A DNA stretch of 64,000 nt from Monoplex corrugatus (GCA_030674185.1 JAPXFY010000030.1:47209395-47273394), one strand, 5' to 3'. Shown: positions 1 to 10,703, numbered from the stretch's first letter. The notes: generated from the sequence alone by a model not told the origin. Numbers and translations: made by a program.

Positions 1-222
1 TGTTTGTTCAAGTCTGTAATCTGAGTAAAATCCTTATCACATGTCACAAACTGTTTATGATTTGTGTAAACCAATTTGTGTCTCTTCAAGTCATCAGCCA
101 AAACAAAAGCCTTACTGCACACATCACAAACAAACAGTTCATGACCTGGAAAAGTTGTGTGTTTTCAGGTTAAAAGCCCAAGTACAAGCCTTACTGCATA
201 CACCAGAAACAAATGGTATATG
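1..222 (-). pseudogene. C2H2 zinc-finger remnant, runs off the left edge
   Basis: Read on the minus strand, the first 222 bases encode about two and a half C2H2-type zinc-finger units. The clearest is CDVCSKAFVLADDLKRH, with the C-x2-C pair and the F/L/H spacing of the fold. The unit before it (GVCSKACTWAFNLKTH) has lost its first cysteine and the core Phe. The two units lie in different frames, so one base has been lost or gained in the linker near 150. The following unit (CDKDFTQITDLNK) reads out of the window. Intact members of the family bind DNA in the nucleus. This stretch is either a decayed gene end or an exon with a sequence error; no start or splice site could be chosen. Confidence 0.55.
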
Positions 223-238
223 ACGAATAGCCTCTGTC

Positions 239-465
239 ATTCCGAAGACTATCCACAAGGCAATGGGAGGTGATTTTCTGTCAGGGTTTACTGCCTTAGT
301 CTTGTCTCTTCCAAGACAACCACAAGGTAGTGGTGATTTCCTGCCAGAGTTTACTCCCTTAGCCTTGGTCTCTCCCAAGACAGCCACAAGGCAGTGGTGA
401 TTTTCTGCCAGGGTTTACTCCATTAACATTGATCTCTTCCAAGACAGCCACAAGGTGGTGGTGCC
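239..465. repeat. 64-bp tandem repeat, about 3.5 copies
   Basis: Units start near 239, 308, 372 and 436, each opening with a variant of CTTCCAAGACAGCCACAAGG. Units two and three are exactly 64 bp, the first is 68-69 bp, and the last is partial. An 82-residue open frame on the minus strand covers it only because the repeat lacks stops; it does not look like a gene. Confidence 0.8.
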
Positions 466-1069
466 ATTTACCCATAGCTGGGGGTCTGGGTCAAGGGCAC
501 CAGGGCATGTCCACTTGCTGGTGGGCCTGTGGGAGCCAGATATGATATAGCACAATGCTTTCCTTTTTGTTCTTTGTGTCTCTGTCTCAAGTTCTGCATT
601 GTCTCAGTGGTGTTGTTCCCATTCATTTAAAGTCTCAGTGACAAAAATCCTATTGGAGCCAGAAATATCCAGCTGCCATGGGGCCACAGACGAGAGGAAA
701 CCCTGCATAGCTGCTGAGTCACTCTGGCAAAGTTCAACAGTACTTCAGTTTTCAGTTCTTCTGATCCAACTTTCTATGAACGCTGCCTACTGAACCCCCT
801 ACTAGTGCTACCAATAGTAACTGCTCAGTCACAGAGCCACACGAAGTAAGAAACCCCTAGGAAGAAGACCACAACCACAGCCCTCTAACAACATTCCCCA
901 TAAACCACTGACACCAAGGACACTAACTTGAATTCATCTCAAGCGTGAAGGCAGTACAGGAAATGAAAAGTGGTCACCACTAGATCAGAACATGAAGGGT
1001 CAAAGAATCTAGGATAATTTGCACAATGCTATAACAACTATAATGATAAGATATTTTATGGTCTTAAGG
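466..1069. other. Unassigned intergenic sequence
   Basis: No coding exon, RNA gene or repeat could be recognised on either strand. The only open frame (599-793 plus, 64 codons) has no family features. Confidence 0.5.
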
Positions 1070-1084
1070 ATCATGATCAGGATA

Positions 1085-1147
1085 TCATGAAATTCCATCT
1101 GAGATTGAGAGTGGGTGACAGGGCTGTACTCTTTGCTTATTATCATA

Positions 1148-1187
<40 letters not shown>

Positions 1188-1503
1188 ATATATAATATAT
1201 CTATATATACACATAACATATACACGTATATATATATGTATGTATCCAGGTGTAAACCAGGCTGGAGAAATGCGGACACCTGTAGTGTCTGGAAATTTAA
1301 GCAACACGCTCAATGACACATCCATAAGGTGAATGAGACTCAACTGCATGGTTCCAGTCTTCACAATGGGTCTGGAGCACCCTCAACTCTCCAGTAGGAG
1401 TTGATTAAGGCAGACAGACCCTACAGTAATTTTTTGGCCTGTGGGGATTCAAACTCATGACCACCCAGTCAGTAGCCCATGGCATGACCACTTCACCATA
1501 TGA
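1085..1503 (-). mobile_element. tRNA-derived SINE (family 1), antisense, disrupted by a TA microsatellite
   Basis: The minus strand matches the SINE at 27661-28002 from head to tail. The head near 1440-1500 holds a pol III A box (TGGTGAAGTGG) and B box (GTTTGAATCCC). The tail near 1088-1145 is the reverse complement of the other copy's end (AGTACAGTCCTGTCACGCAG-like). The body is broken at 1145-1250 by a TA/TATG microsatellite grown out of an ATCATAA-like site. SINEs are non-coding and depend on a LINE for mobility. The head end continues directly into the 89-bp minisatellite. Confidence 0.8.
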
Positions 1504-4500
1504 CTGGTGCTTATATAGCTCAACATTGTCTGTCATGTGCGCCTTGTGTTGTGGGTCTGGGTGTGCTATACATGACCTCTGGGTGTGTTATACATGACCT
1601 CTGGGTGTGTTATACATGACCTCTGGGTGTGTTATGCATGACCTGTGGGTGTGTTATACATGACCACTTCATCATGTGACTGTCTTTATATACAGCACAA
1701 TGATGTCTGACATGTGTGCCTTATGTTGTGGATGTGGATGTGTTATACACGACCTCTGGGTGTGTTATATATGACCACTTCACCATGTGACTGTCTTTAT
1801 ATACAGCACAATGTTGTCTGACATGAGTGCCTTGTGTTGTGGGTCTGGGTGTGTTATACAGCACCACATCACCATGTGACTGTCTTTATATACAGCACAA
1901 TGTTGTCTGACATGTATGCCTTGTGTTGTAGGTCTGGGTGTGTTATACATGACCACTTCACCATGTAACTGTCTTTATATACAGCACAATGTTGTCTGAC
2001 ATGTGTGCCTTGTGTTGTGGGTCTGGGTGTGTTATACATGACCACTTCACCATGTGACTGTCTTTATATAGCACAACATTGTCTGTCATGTGTGCCTTGT
2101 GTTGTGGGTCTGGGTGTGTTATACATCACCTCTGGGTGTGTTATACACGATCACTTCACCATGTGACTGTCTTTATATACAGCACAATGTCTGACATGTG
2201 TGCCTTGTGTTGTGGATCTGGGTGTGTTGTACATGACCTCTGGGTGTGTTGTACATGACCTCTGGGTGTGTTGTACATGACCTCTGGGTGTGTTGTAAAT
2301 GACCTATGGGTGTGTTGTACATGATCTCTGGGTGTGTTGTACATGACCCCTGGGTGTGTTTTACACGATCACTTCACCATGTGACTGTCTTTATATACAG
2401 CACAACATTGTCTGACATGTGTGCCTTGTGTTGTGGCTCTGGGTGTGTTATACATGACCTCTGGGTGTGTTATACATGACCTCTGGGTGTGTTATACATG
2501 ACCTCTGGGTGTATTACACAGCACCACTTCACCATGTGACTGTCTTTATATACAGCACAATGTTGTCTGACATGTATGCCTTGTGTTATGGGTCTGGGTG
2601 TGTTATACACGACCTCTGGGTGTGTTATACATGATCTCTTCACCATGCGACTGTCTTTATATACAGCACAATGTTGTCTGACATGTATGTCTTGTGTTGT
2701 GGATGTGGTGTGGTATACATGACCTCTGGGTGTGTTATACATAACCTCTGGGTGTGTTATAAATGACCTCTGGGTGTGTTATACACGACCTCTGGATGTG
2801 TTATACATGACCACTTCACCATGTAACTGTCTTTATATACAGCACAATGTTGTCTGACATGTATGCCTTGTGTTGTGGGTCTGGGTGTGTTATACATGAC
2901 CTCTGAGTGTGTTATATATGACCTCTTCACCATGTGACTGTCTTTATATACAGCACAGTGTTGTCTGTCATGCATGCCTTGTGTTGTGGATGTTGGTGTG
3001 TTATACATGACCACTTCACCATGTGACTGTCTTTATATACAGCACAATGTTGTCTGTCATGTGTGCCTTGTGTTGTGGGTCTGGGTGTGGTATACATGAC
3101 CATTTGATCATGTGACTGTCTTTATATACAGCACAATGTTGTCTGTCATGTGTGCCTTGTGTTGTGGGTCTGGGTGTGTTATACAGCACCACATCACCAT
3201 GTGACTGTCTTTATATACAGCACAATGTTGTCTGACATGTATGCCTTGTGTTGTGGGTCTGGGTGTGTTATACATGACCACTTCATCATGTGACTGTCTT
3301 ATATACAGCACAATGTTGTCTGACATGTATGCCTTGTGTTGTGGGTCTGGGTGTGTTATACATGACCACTTCACCATGTGACTGTCTTTATATACAGCAC
3401 AATGTTGTCTGACATGTATGCCTTGTGTTGTGGGTCTGGGTGTGTTATACATGACCACTTCATCATGTGACTGTCTTATATACAGCACAATGTTGTCTGA
3501 CATGTATGCCTTGTGTTGTGGGTCTGGGTGTGTTATACATGACCACTTCACCATGTGACTGTCTTTATATACAGCACAATGTTGTCTGACATGTGTGCCT
3601 TGTGTTGTGGGTCTGGGTGTGTTATACAGCACCACTTCATCATGTGACTGTCTTATATACAGCACAATTTTGTCTGACATGTGTGCCTCGTGTTGTGGGT
3701 CTGGTGTGTTATACATGACCACTTCATCATATAGCAAAATGTTGTCAGACATGCGTGCCTTGTGTTGTAGGTCTGGGTGTGTTATACACGACCTCTGGGT
3801 GTGTTATACACGATCACTTCACCATGTGACTGTCTTTATATACAGCACAATGTTGTCTGTCTTGTGTGCCTTGTGTTGTGGGTCTGCGTGTGTTATACAT
3901 GACCTCTGGGTGTGTTATACACGATCACTTCACCATGAAACTGTCTTTATATATAGCACAATGTTGTCTGTCATGTGTGCCTTGTGTTGTGGGTCTGGGT
4001 GTGTTAAACATGACCTCTGGGTGTTTTATACATGACCACTTCACCATGTGACTGTCTTTATATATAGCACAACATTGTCTGTCATGTGTGCCTTGTGTTG
4101 TGGGTCTGGGTGTGTTATACATGACCACTTCACCATGTGACTGTCTTTATATACAGCACAATGTTGTCTGACATGTGTGCCTTGTGTTGTGGGTCTGGGT
4201 GTGTTATACATGACCACTTCACCATGTGACTGTCTTTATATACAGCACAATGTTGTCTGACATGTGTGCCTTGTGTTGTGGGTGTGGGTGTGTGGTACAT
4301 GACCTCTGGGTGTGTTATACATGACCACTTCACCATGTGACTGGTGCTTATATAGCACAACATTGTCTGTCATGAGTGCCTTGTGTTGTGGGTGTGGGTG
4401 TGTTATACATGACCTCTGGGTGTGTTATACATGACCACTTCACCATGTGACTGGTCTATATATAGCACAACATTGTCTGTCATGTGTGCCTTGTGTTGTG

Positions 4501-4568
4501 GGTCTGGGTGTGTGGTACATGACCACTTGATCATGTGACTGGTCTATATATAGCACAACATTGTCCGA
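1483..4568. repeat. 89-bp minisatellite, roughly 3 kb, with a 22-bp sub-repeat
   Basis: The main unit of 89 bp runs from ACATGACCACTTCACCATGT through a TTTATATACAGCACAATG block and a CCTTGTGTTGTGGGTCTGGG block. Some units are extended by one to five copies of a 22-bp sub-unit (ACATGACCTCTGGGTGTGTT plus AT). Units differ by substitutions and small indels. The many open frames on both strands, such as 3108-3752 minus, are by-products of the period. The first unit overlaps the SINE head. Confidence 0.92.
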
Positions 4569-4624
4569 CATGTGTGCAGACCTGTTTACCCCTAAAATTG
4601 TTTATGTGTACAATGGAGTTAAAA

Positions 4625-4662
4625 AATGTGTACAATCTGTCTGTCTGTCTCTCTCTCTCACG

Positions 4663-4720
<58 letters not shown>

Positions 4721-4749
4721 GTCTGTCTGTCTGTCTCTCTCTCTCACGC

Positions 4750-4799
<50 letters not shown>

Positions 4800-4827
4800 G
4801 TCTGTCTGTCTGTCTCTCTCTCTCACA
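4625..4827. repeat. CT/GTCT microsatellite
   Basis: Pure CT tracts are separated by two CTCACGCA interruptions and GTCTGTCTGTCT blocks. The same arrangement is repeated about 80 bp apart. Confidence 0.9.
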
Positions 4828-5012
4828 CATTGTAATATATAATTGTATATAATATGATCTCTATAATTTTCCATTGCTTTTATTCTTTCTCCCCATTTAT
4901 AGCCATGCGTGTGTGTGCGTGCGTGCGTATGTGTCTGTTTCAGCGCTTAGATTTGATTTTATCAAGATTTTGCGCTATATAAATATTGTAATTATTATTA
5001 TTGATTATTATT
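4828..5012 (+). mobile_element. L2-like LINE, 3' UTR only (family A)
   Basis: The sequence matches the 3' end shared by the L2-like copies at 53.8, 42.1 and 63.7 kb. It has the TATAATTGTATATAATATG block, a GT/GC microsatellite after GCCATGCG, then the conserved CAGCGCTTAGATTTGATTTT end and a TTATTATT tail. All coding sequence is missing, as expected for a strongly 5'-truncated insertion. Confidence 0.85.
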
Positions 5013-5439
5013 CTCTCTCTCTCTCTCTCTCTCTCTGTTTCTGTCTCTCTCTCTTTCTCTCTCACGCAATCTCTCTCTTTCTCTGTCTCTCTCACTCTCT
5101 CTCTCCCTCCCTCCCTCCCCCCCCCCTCTATCTCTAGCTCTGTGTCAGACCAGTGCCAGCTGATGTCAGGAGGAGACCCAGAACTCGCCTGACACAGTTG
5201 CAGGAGAACTGTCAGTACAATGACTGTTTGGACCATAACATCTATCTGTCTTGTTTCGCTGTATCTCTCTGTCTCTGTCTCTCTGTCTCTGTGTCTCTCT
5301 CTGTCTCTCTCTCTGTCTCTCTCTCTGTCTCTCTCTCTGTCTCTGTATGTATGTATGTATGTATGTATGTATGTATGTATGTATGTATGTATGTATGTAT
5401 CTATCTGTGTGTGTATGTGTGTGTGAGTGTGTGTGAGTG

Positions 5440-5504
<65 letters not shown>

Positions 5505-5617
5505 GCTGTCGCTGTCGCTCTCTCTCTATCTCTGTTTCTGTTACACTGTCTCTCTCTATCTATCTACCTATCTATCTATCTATCTGTCTTATCTATCTGT
5601 CTATCTATATTATTATT
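5013..5617. repeat. Compound microsatellites around a 115-bp unique island
   Basis: CT tract at 5013-5130, non-repetitive DNA at about 5135-5250, then CT/GTCT (5256-5345), TATG (5346-5400), GT (5405-5500), TCGCTG, TATC and ATT tracts. No gene was found; the open frames here are repeat artefacts. Confidence 0.9.
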
Positions 5618-6165
5618 ATTATTATTAAGGGCATTTAGAGCGCCTAATCTTTCTGGAAAGCCCTAAGCGCTTACAAACTGTACAATACACATTACATCGA
5701 ACATAGAAACATAGGCCTAATATAATTTTCATCATACATGGCGGACCTCTGTCACTCCATCCCACAAGCACATACACACCGTTAATAATATCAAATATTA
5801 GTACCTACTCTCTGGCACACACACACATATCCTCCTCCCACCCCGAGACATATCTATAGGCGCACAGCAATAACATACACAGAAGCACGCTAGCGCGCAG
5901 ACAGCATAGCTCTTTTAGGTTAATAAATTTCAGAGAGGAAAGAGATGCGTTTTCAAGCCAGATTTAAATGACTGAAGACTTGTTTTGTGCCTCAGCGGTA
6001 GGGAAGTGAATTCCATGAGGAAGGGGCTTGAAAAGAAAAGGATCGCTCACCATATGATTTTGTTCGAAAAGTTGGGATTCGAAATAAGCGGTATCGGCTG
6101 AGGTACGAAGATGACGAGATGGAACGTATAGTTGAAGATATTCAGACAGGTAAGAGGGAATAGAA
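5618..6165 (-). mobile_element. Decayed L2/CR1-like LINE 3' end
   Basis: On the minus strand a degenerate WNSLP motif (near 6010-6020) is followed by the FKSxLKTH-like end of L2/CR1 polymerases, with frame breaks. It ends in AAGCGCTTAGGGC, GGCGCT, a TAAATGCCC block and TAATAATAATA. That order of AGCGC, GCGCT and an ATT-type tail matches the young L2-like copies, but the sequence differs, so it is a separate older family. Confidence 0.55.
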
Positions 6166-6169
6166 TTGT

Positions 6170-6326
6170 CGAAGTATCTATCTATCTGTCTTATCTATCT
6201 ACATGTATATATCTATATATCTATCTATCTGTTTGTGTGTGTGCGTGTGTGTGTGTGTTTATGTGTGTGTATGTGTATGTGTGTATGTGTATGTGTGTGT
6301 ATATATGTGAGTGTATGTGTGTGTGT

Positions 6327-6369
<43 letters not shown>

Positions 6370-6453
6370 TATGTGTGTATGTGTGTGTGTTCGTTCTTTG
6401 ATTTAACATCTTTTCACTACGAGTGATATTAGACGGGGGGGGGGGGGGGGGGG
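6170..6453. repeat. TATC and GT/GTAT microsatellites, then a 19-base G run
   Basis: TATC repeats at about 6172-6230 pass into GT/GTAT repeats up to 6390. A run of 19 consecutive G lies at 6435-6453. No coding signal. Confidence 0.9.
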
Positions 6454-6589
6454 ACTTTGTTAGATTTGAGAAGTACAATATGGGAGATAATTCTTCAAGA
6501 GTTGTGTCCTTTGATTAATATTATAAAAAATTCTCCCTGCTTCCCTCTTATTTCTTTGATTTGGCAGTGAGTTCTTCATACATATTGCA

Positions 6590-7171
6590 TTATAAACACA
6601 ACACAACACAACACAAACACAACAAGAGAGAAAAAAAAAATAAAATGTCAACACATACACACACCGGTGATGAGATGGAAATGAGATCAAAACAGACAAC
6701 AAACAAGTGCAGTGCTTGGAAGCCAGTAAGTAAGTAGCCGGAGGAGGGGCACCCCGCGTCTCTGCCGCCAGCTTTCGCTTCATACGGAGGCGGAGGAGAA
6801 ACGGAGGCCTCCTCGCATTTCTTTCGCTCCTCGGCTGGGGGAGGGGGAGCGGGAGCCATGGCGGACCCCCCCCCCCCCCCCCCCACTGACACCACAACGG
6901 TAGTAGTCGTTACGACAACTCCACTCGGTGCGAAATGTGGGGGCACGAAAAATGGCGGCATCAGAGGCTGCCCCAAGAGAGAGGTGCTACCCATGCCCCG
7001 GTACACCACGGTGATGGTGGCTCCCTGCACGGTGGCGGAGACAGTCGGGTACAGGGGCTGGTTGCATGGGATGTTGGAGATGGCCGAGCCGTAGTAGTCC
7101 AGGTCGCTTCCGAACTGTAAGGTCCCTCCGTCAGCGTCGATGTACATGTAGAACTTGTCCGGTAAGTATGC
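6590..7171 (-). CDS. Probable SPRY-domain exon, partial
   Basis: The minus-strand frame opens at a good splice acceptor (CCACACAG, then the exon from 7171). It reads [18 protein letters not shown], then [32 protein letters not shown]. The DGGTL-F-x-D-x-x-YxG and LYPxVSA order is that of the second half of a SPRY (B30.2)/neuralized-type beta-sandwich, which binds peptides in E3-ligase adaptors and related proteins. After the fold comes a Gly/Pro-rich stretch with PPPPYE. A run of 19 C at 6866-6884 lies in the coding frame and is prone to frame change. The last 35 codons are hydrophobic and probably non-coding, so the true 3' border is uncertain. The preceding intron is CA-rich. The exact SPRY subfamily was not determined. 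Confidence 0.55.
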   Translation of the reverse strand, partial: AYLPDKFYMYIDADGGTLQFGSDLDYYGSAISNIPCNQPLYPTVSATVQGATITVVYRGMGSTSLLGQPLMPPFFVPPHFAPSGVVVTTTTVVVSVGGGGGGSAMAPAPPPPAEERKKCEEASVSPPPPYEAKAGGRDAGCPSSGYLLTGFQALHLFVVCFDLISISSPVCVCVDILFFFSLLLCLCCVVLCL

Positions 7172-7192
7172 CTGTGTGGGTGTGTGGGGAGA

Positions 7193-7219
7193 ATACACAC
7201 ACACACACACACACACACA

Positions 7220-7260
<41 letters not shown>

Positions 7261-7912
7261 ACACACACACACACAGACACACAGAGACACACACACATAC
7301 TTAGACACATAGACACAGGCACACAACACACAGACACTCACACACACACACATGCACACACACGCAGACAGACACACAGACACACACACACACACACACG
7401 CAGACAGACACACAGACACAGACACACACACACACACACACACTCACAGACACACACACGCACACACACACATACTTAGACACACAGACACAAGCACACA
7501 CACACACACACACACCACACACACACACACACACACGCACACACACACAGACACAGACAGACACACAGACATAGACACACACAGGCACACACACACAGAC
7601 ACACGCACACACAGACACGCTCACAGACACACACACACATACACGCACACACACACACAGACACACAGGCACACACACACGGACACACACTGACACACAT
7701 ACACACAGACACACATACACACAGACACACACACAGACACACACACAGACAGACAGACACACACACACACAGACTCACAGACACACGGACACACACACAC
7801 ACACACACACGCACACACCCCAGACACACACGCACGCACACACACACAGACACACTCACACCACACACACACACACACACGCACGCACACACACACACAC
7901 ACACACACAAAC
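7193..7912. repeat. 720-bp compound CA microsatellite
   Basis: CA repeats with CAGA, CACG and CATA interruptions. They sit in the presumed intron directly upstream (minus sense) of the SPRY-like exon. Long frames in every phase are artefacts. Confidence 0.95.
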
Positions 7913-8089
7913 ACTATACACTTTAGATACATCTACATGCCTGGAAAATAGCAAAAGAGACACTGACATTTTAGTGACAATGGCCTATTACGGCCCTAAT
8001 GTCAAGGGGAACAACCTTTACATTTCCTAACCATACCTAGTTGTTGCCCTTATGTCATTTGATAGAATCATCATAGATTTTTAATCCTT

Positions 8090-8560
8090 TTCTCACTAAT
8101 TTTAGTCCTTTTCTCACTCTGGACGAAGCAAGCAGGAAAGTTTCAGTCTTTTAGTCCTAATTTTTGTTTTAGGTGTTTGTTCGTTTGTTCGTTTGTGATC
8201 TTACGTCTACGCTTGACAAAGGCCAGTTGGCCGAAAATTTGCGCCTGTCTTGTCTGGTTGTATTATACAGGGGAGTGCAAAAGTAGGTATACAGTTATGA
8301 CAAAAGAAAACACGTACAATACTCACTGCATTAATTATAAAAACAAATCAATATTGCATATTCATGTAATAACAAGCACAGCCTTAATCCCTCAGATACT
8401 CAAACTGCTTGCCGTCGGTATTCACACACTTCTCTAATCGAGAGCGGAATTAAGCATTATAATAATGATGTGATACTTACTGTATACCTACTTTTGTATA
8501 CGCGTTCTGGTTCTTTCTTGTGGTTTTTTGTTTTTGTTTTTGTTTTTCTGATTCCTGTCT
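8090..8560 (+). mobile_element. Dispersed repeat with GGCC hairpin, possible Penelope-like terminal repeat
   Basis: This copy includes TTTCAGTCTTTTAGTCCT, GTTTGTTCGTTTG, the core CTTGACAAAGGCCAGTTGGC and then CGAAAATTTGCGCC with TGTCTTGTC. The core recurs unchanged at about 9500 and inverted at about 9340, and the downstream part recurs at about 15280. A GGCC-loop-GGCC hairpin followed by GAAA, and inverted end copies, are reminiscent of Penelope-like pseudo-LTRs. No polymerase is present, so the class is a suggestion. The copy is split by a MITE at 8268-8496. Confidence 0.45.
8268..8496. mobile_element. MITE with 18-bp terminal inverted repeats
   Basis: CAAAAGTAGGTATACAGT (8278-8295) is the exact reverse complement of ACTGTATACCTACTTTTG (8479-8496). 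The left side carries ten further bases (CAGGGGAGTG) with no partner on the right. TATA flanks both ends (TATTATA and TATACGCG), consistent with TA target duplication as in Tc1/mariner-type elements. The interior has no open frame. It interrupts the dispersed repeat between its GTATTA and TACGCG parts. Confidence 0.75.
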
Positions 8561-8969
8561 GTTCAGAGTCGTGATTTTAGAACAACAACAACAAAACTTC
8601 CATGGAATAAATAAAAAAATAAATGTATTAAAAAATGTAAATTAGGGAGGCGAGTTCAAAGGGAAAGAAAGGGAAGAATTGAATCAGATAACAATGTATA
8701 ATAATTCACTAACAATGTCAAATAACAACATATAACATTAAAATAACAAGTCCGAACAATCTCCCGACAGGGAATACCAGAATTATCAGGACAACTGGAA
8801 TGCAGTCAGTGTTGTTATTATAAGAGATATCCCTGATGTCAATGCACGAAAGATCGAAAATGTTATTTCTATACATCGTTACGTAGAATAGGACTTTCAA
8901 TAAGCAGATAGTGGACTGATAATGCCTTGAACAAATACATAGATTTTGACAAAGAGAGAGAGAGACACA

Positions 8970-9000
<31 letters not shown>

Positions 9001-9095
9001 GCGCACACACACACACCACACACCTCTCTCTCTCCCTCTTTTCTCCTTCCCTCCCTCTCTGTCTCTGTCTCTGTCTCCCTCTCTCTCTCTCACAC

Positions 9096-9159
<64 letters not shown>

Positions 9160-9315
9160 GTAAACAGAGAGAGAGAGAGAGTAATAGTCAAACTGTCAGG
9201 ATAAACAAGTAAACAAATAAATGTATCAATCAAATGATAATAAATAAATAATAAATAAATGAGTAATTAACTGACTAACTAACTAAAACAATAAATAGAT
9301 TAATAAATGAATGCA
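8561..9315. other. Unassigned sequence with AC/CT microsatellite and AT-rich tail
   Basis: No gene was recognised. A GA/CA/GC/CT/CA compound microsatellite lies at 8955-9180, including an alternating GCGCGC block near 8990-9003. An AATA-rich stretch follows to 9310. Confidence 0.6.
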
Positions 9316-9633
9316 TTAATACAACAAGACAAGACAGCAATACATTTTCAGCCAACTGGCCTTTGTCAAGTGTAAGATTACAAACAAACAAACAGCAGTT
9401 ACAATTTTTTTCTTACATTGGACACAGCAGCAGGGAAGTTTCAGTCTTTTTCTCAAAAAATTTTTTTTTTGTAGCTGGTGTTTGTTTGTTTGTAATCTTA
9501 CGCTTGACAAAGGCCAGTTGGCCGAAAATTTGCGCCTGTCTTGTCTTGTTGTATTAAATACGCGTTCGTATTCTTCTTTCGTGTTTTTCTGGTTCCTGTT
9601 TGCTTGAATGCGGGCAGTCACACTTGTTTTGGA
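9316..9633. mobile_element. Foldback pair of the GGCC-hairpin repeat
   Basis: Arms at about 9316-9396 (minus) and 9477-9557 (plus) are inverted copies of each other and of the repeat at 8160-8265, with an 80-bp spacer. The plus arm continues into TTTTTCTGGTTCCTGTTTGC up to the RTE-like fragment. This head-to-head arrangement is seen directly; its assignment to Penelope-like elements is inference. Confidence 0.6.
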
Positions 9634-9890
9634 TTAGGAAAAGACAGGCAACTTTTATCGGCCATTTTATGAGGAAAGGGGAATTGGATCACCTGGTAAC
9701 AAAGGAAAGCTGGAGGGAAAGAGAGCCAGGTAGACCCAGGGAGAAAATATTGGACGGACTTGCAGAGTGGCTGATGACGGAGAGGGTGGAAGATGTGCTT
9801 GCAACAACAAGGGATAGAAACAGATGGAAGACCATGATCGCCAAAGCCACGTGGCAAGGGACTTGAGGTTGATGATGAATCATCAGGACC
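9634..9890 (+). mobile_element. RTE-like LINE (family B), 3' end fragment
   Basis: The frame reads RKRQATFIGHFMRKGELDHL, then PREKILDGLAEWL and RDRNRWKTMIAKATWQGT before the stop. This is the C-terminal tail shared with the fragments at 21.3, 26.0 and 27.3 kb. It ends in a TGATGATGA-type tail. It is 5'-truncated and begins within the dispersed repeat. Confidence 0.8.
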
Positions 9891-10660
9891 TTAAATCCTA
9901 CCTACATTCACAAGTCTAGGTCATCAGACTATTGGTCGCCTTCAGAAAGAGACGTTGGGAGAGGAACAGCCTCTCCTGTGGCATGGTTCCAAATTCTCAG
10001 GAAAAGCCCCAAACCTTGCTGGTCCATGCCACAGGAGAGGCTTCTATTTTCAGAGAAGTGGGTAGGTGTTGTGGACGGAGTGGTGGGTATATCGTATGCT
10101 TTTTATAGAAATGAAATGTCCGTTTGTGATTAAGAAAGTGTGTGTATGGGAGGGAGGGGGCTGCGTGTGCGTGTGTAGAGCTCATGGTTTTATGAACATT
10201 GTCAAAGAGCTTATATCACTAGAGAGAGAAACTCGTTGCTAGAATAGTAGCCTTAATATTTTACAGAGAGTGATCTGGGCCTATCATAAGAATTGGAGAA
10301 AATTGCATGGTACTTTTTTCTTCTCTTGTGTGTTGCCTGCCAATCCCAAACCGTTTTTATGTCGTGTAAATTCTGACCCATTGAAACTGAAAAGCAACAA
10401 ATTATGGAAGACTACATTCTGTATTACATTATGTTGGGTAGGCCTTTTAGAGTTATGACATTGTTAGGCTACTTAAGAAGTGAATTTGGAGCATACTGTC
10501 TTCCTGAAAAAGGTGACCAAAAAGTTAGCTCTTTGCCATACTGGTGAAACGTCTTTATGCCATAGGTCACAGCAGCAACAACGTCAACAACAATCACAAC
10601 GAATAATCGTTGAATCGTCACCATCCTCGTACTCCTCCTCATTTTTGTTATATACAGAAA
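9891..10660. other. Unassigned sequence
   Basis: No exon or RNA gene was recognised. It holds the hairpin listed separately and the left flank of the RTE-like insertion. Confidence 0.5.
9968..10042. repeat. Perfect 19-bp inverted repeat, 37-nt loop
   Basis: AGCCTCTCCTGTGGCATGG (9968-9986) pairs exactly with CCATGCCACAGGAGAGGCT (10024-10042). No neighbouring gene explains it. Confidence 0.85.
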
Positions 10661-10703
10661 CAATAAAAAGAACTTACTTACTTACTTTACTTTATCCGTC
10701 CTC

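Noticed and set aside
3108..3752. 214-codon minus-strand frame
   Set aside because: It is a direct product of the 89-bp minisatellite; the peptide simply repeats with the array and changes frame at each indel.
1500..4568. CRISPR-like array
   Set aside because: Repeats are directly adjacent or carry repeated sub-units instead of unique spacers of constant length, and the DNA is clearly eukaryotic.
4535..7910. Many CT-, GT- and CA-encoded frames of 60-155 codons
   Set aside because: Dinucleotide microsatellites without stop codons; no real coding signal.
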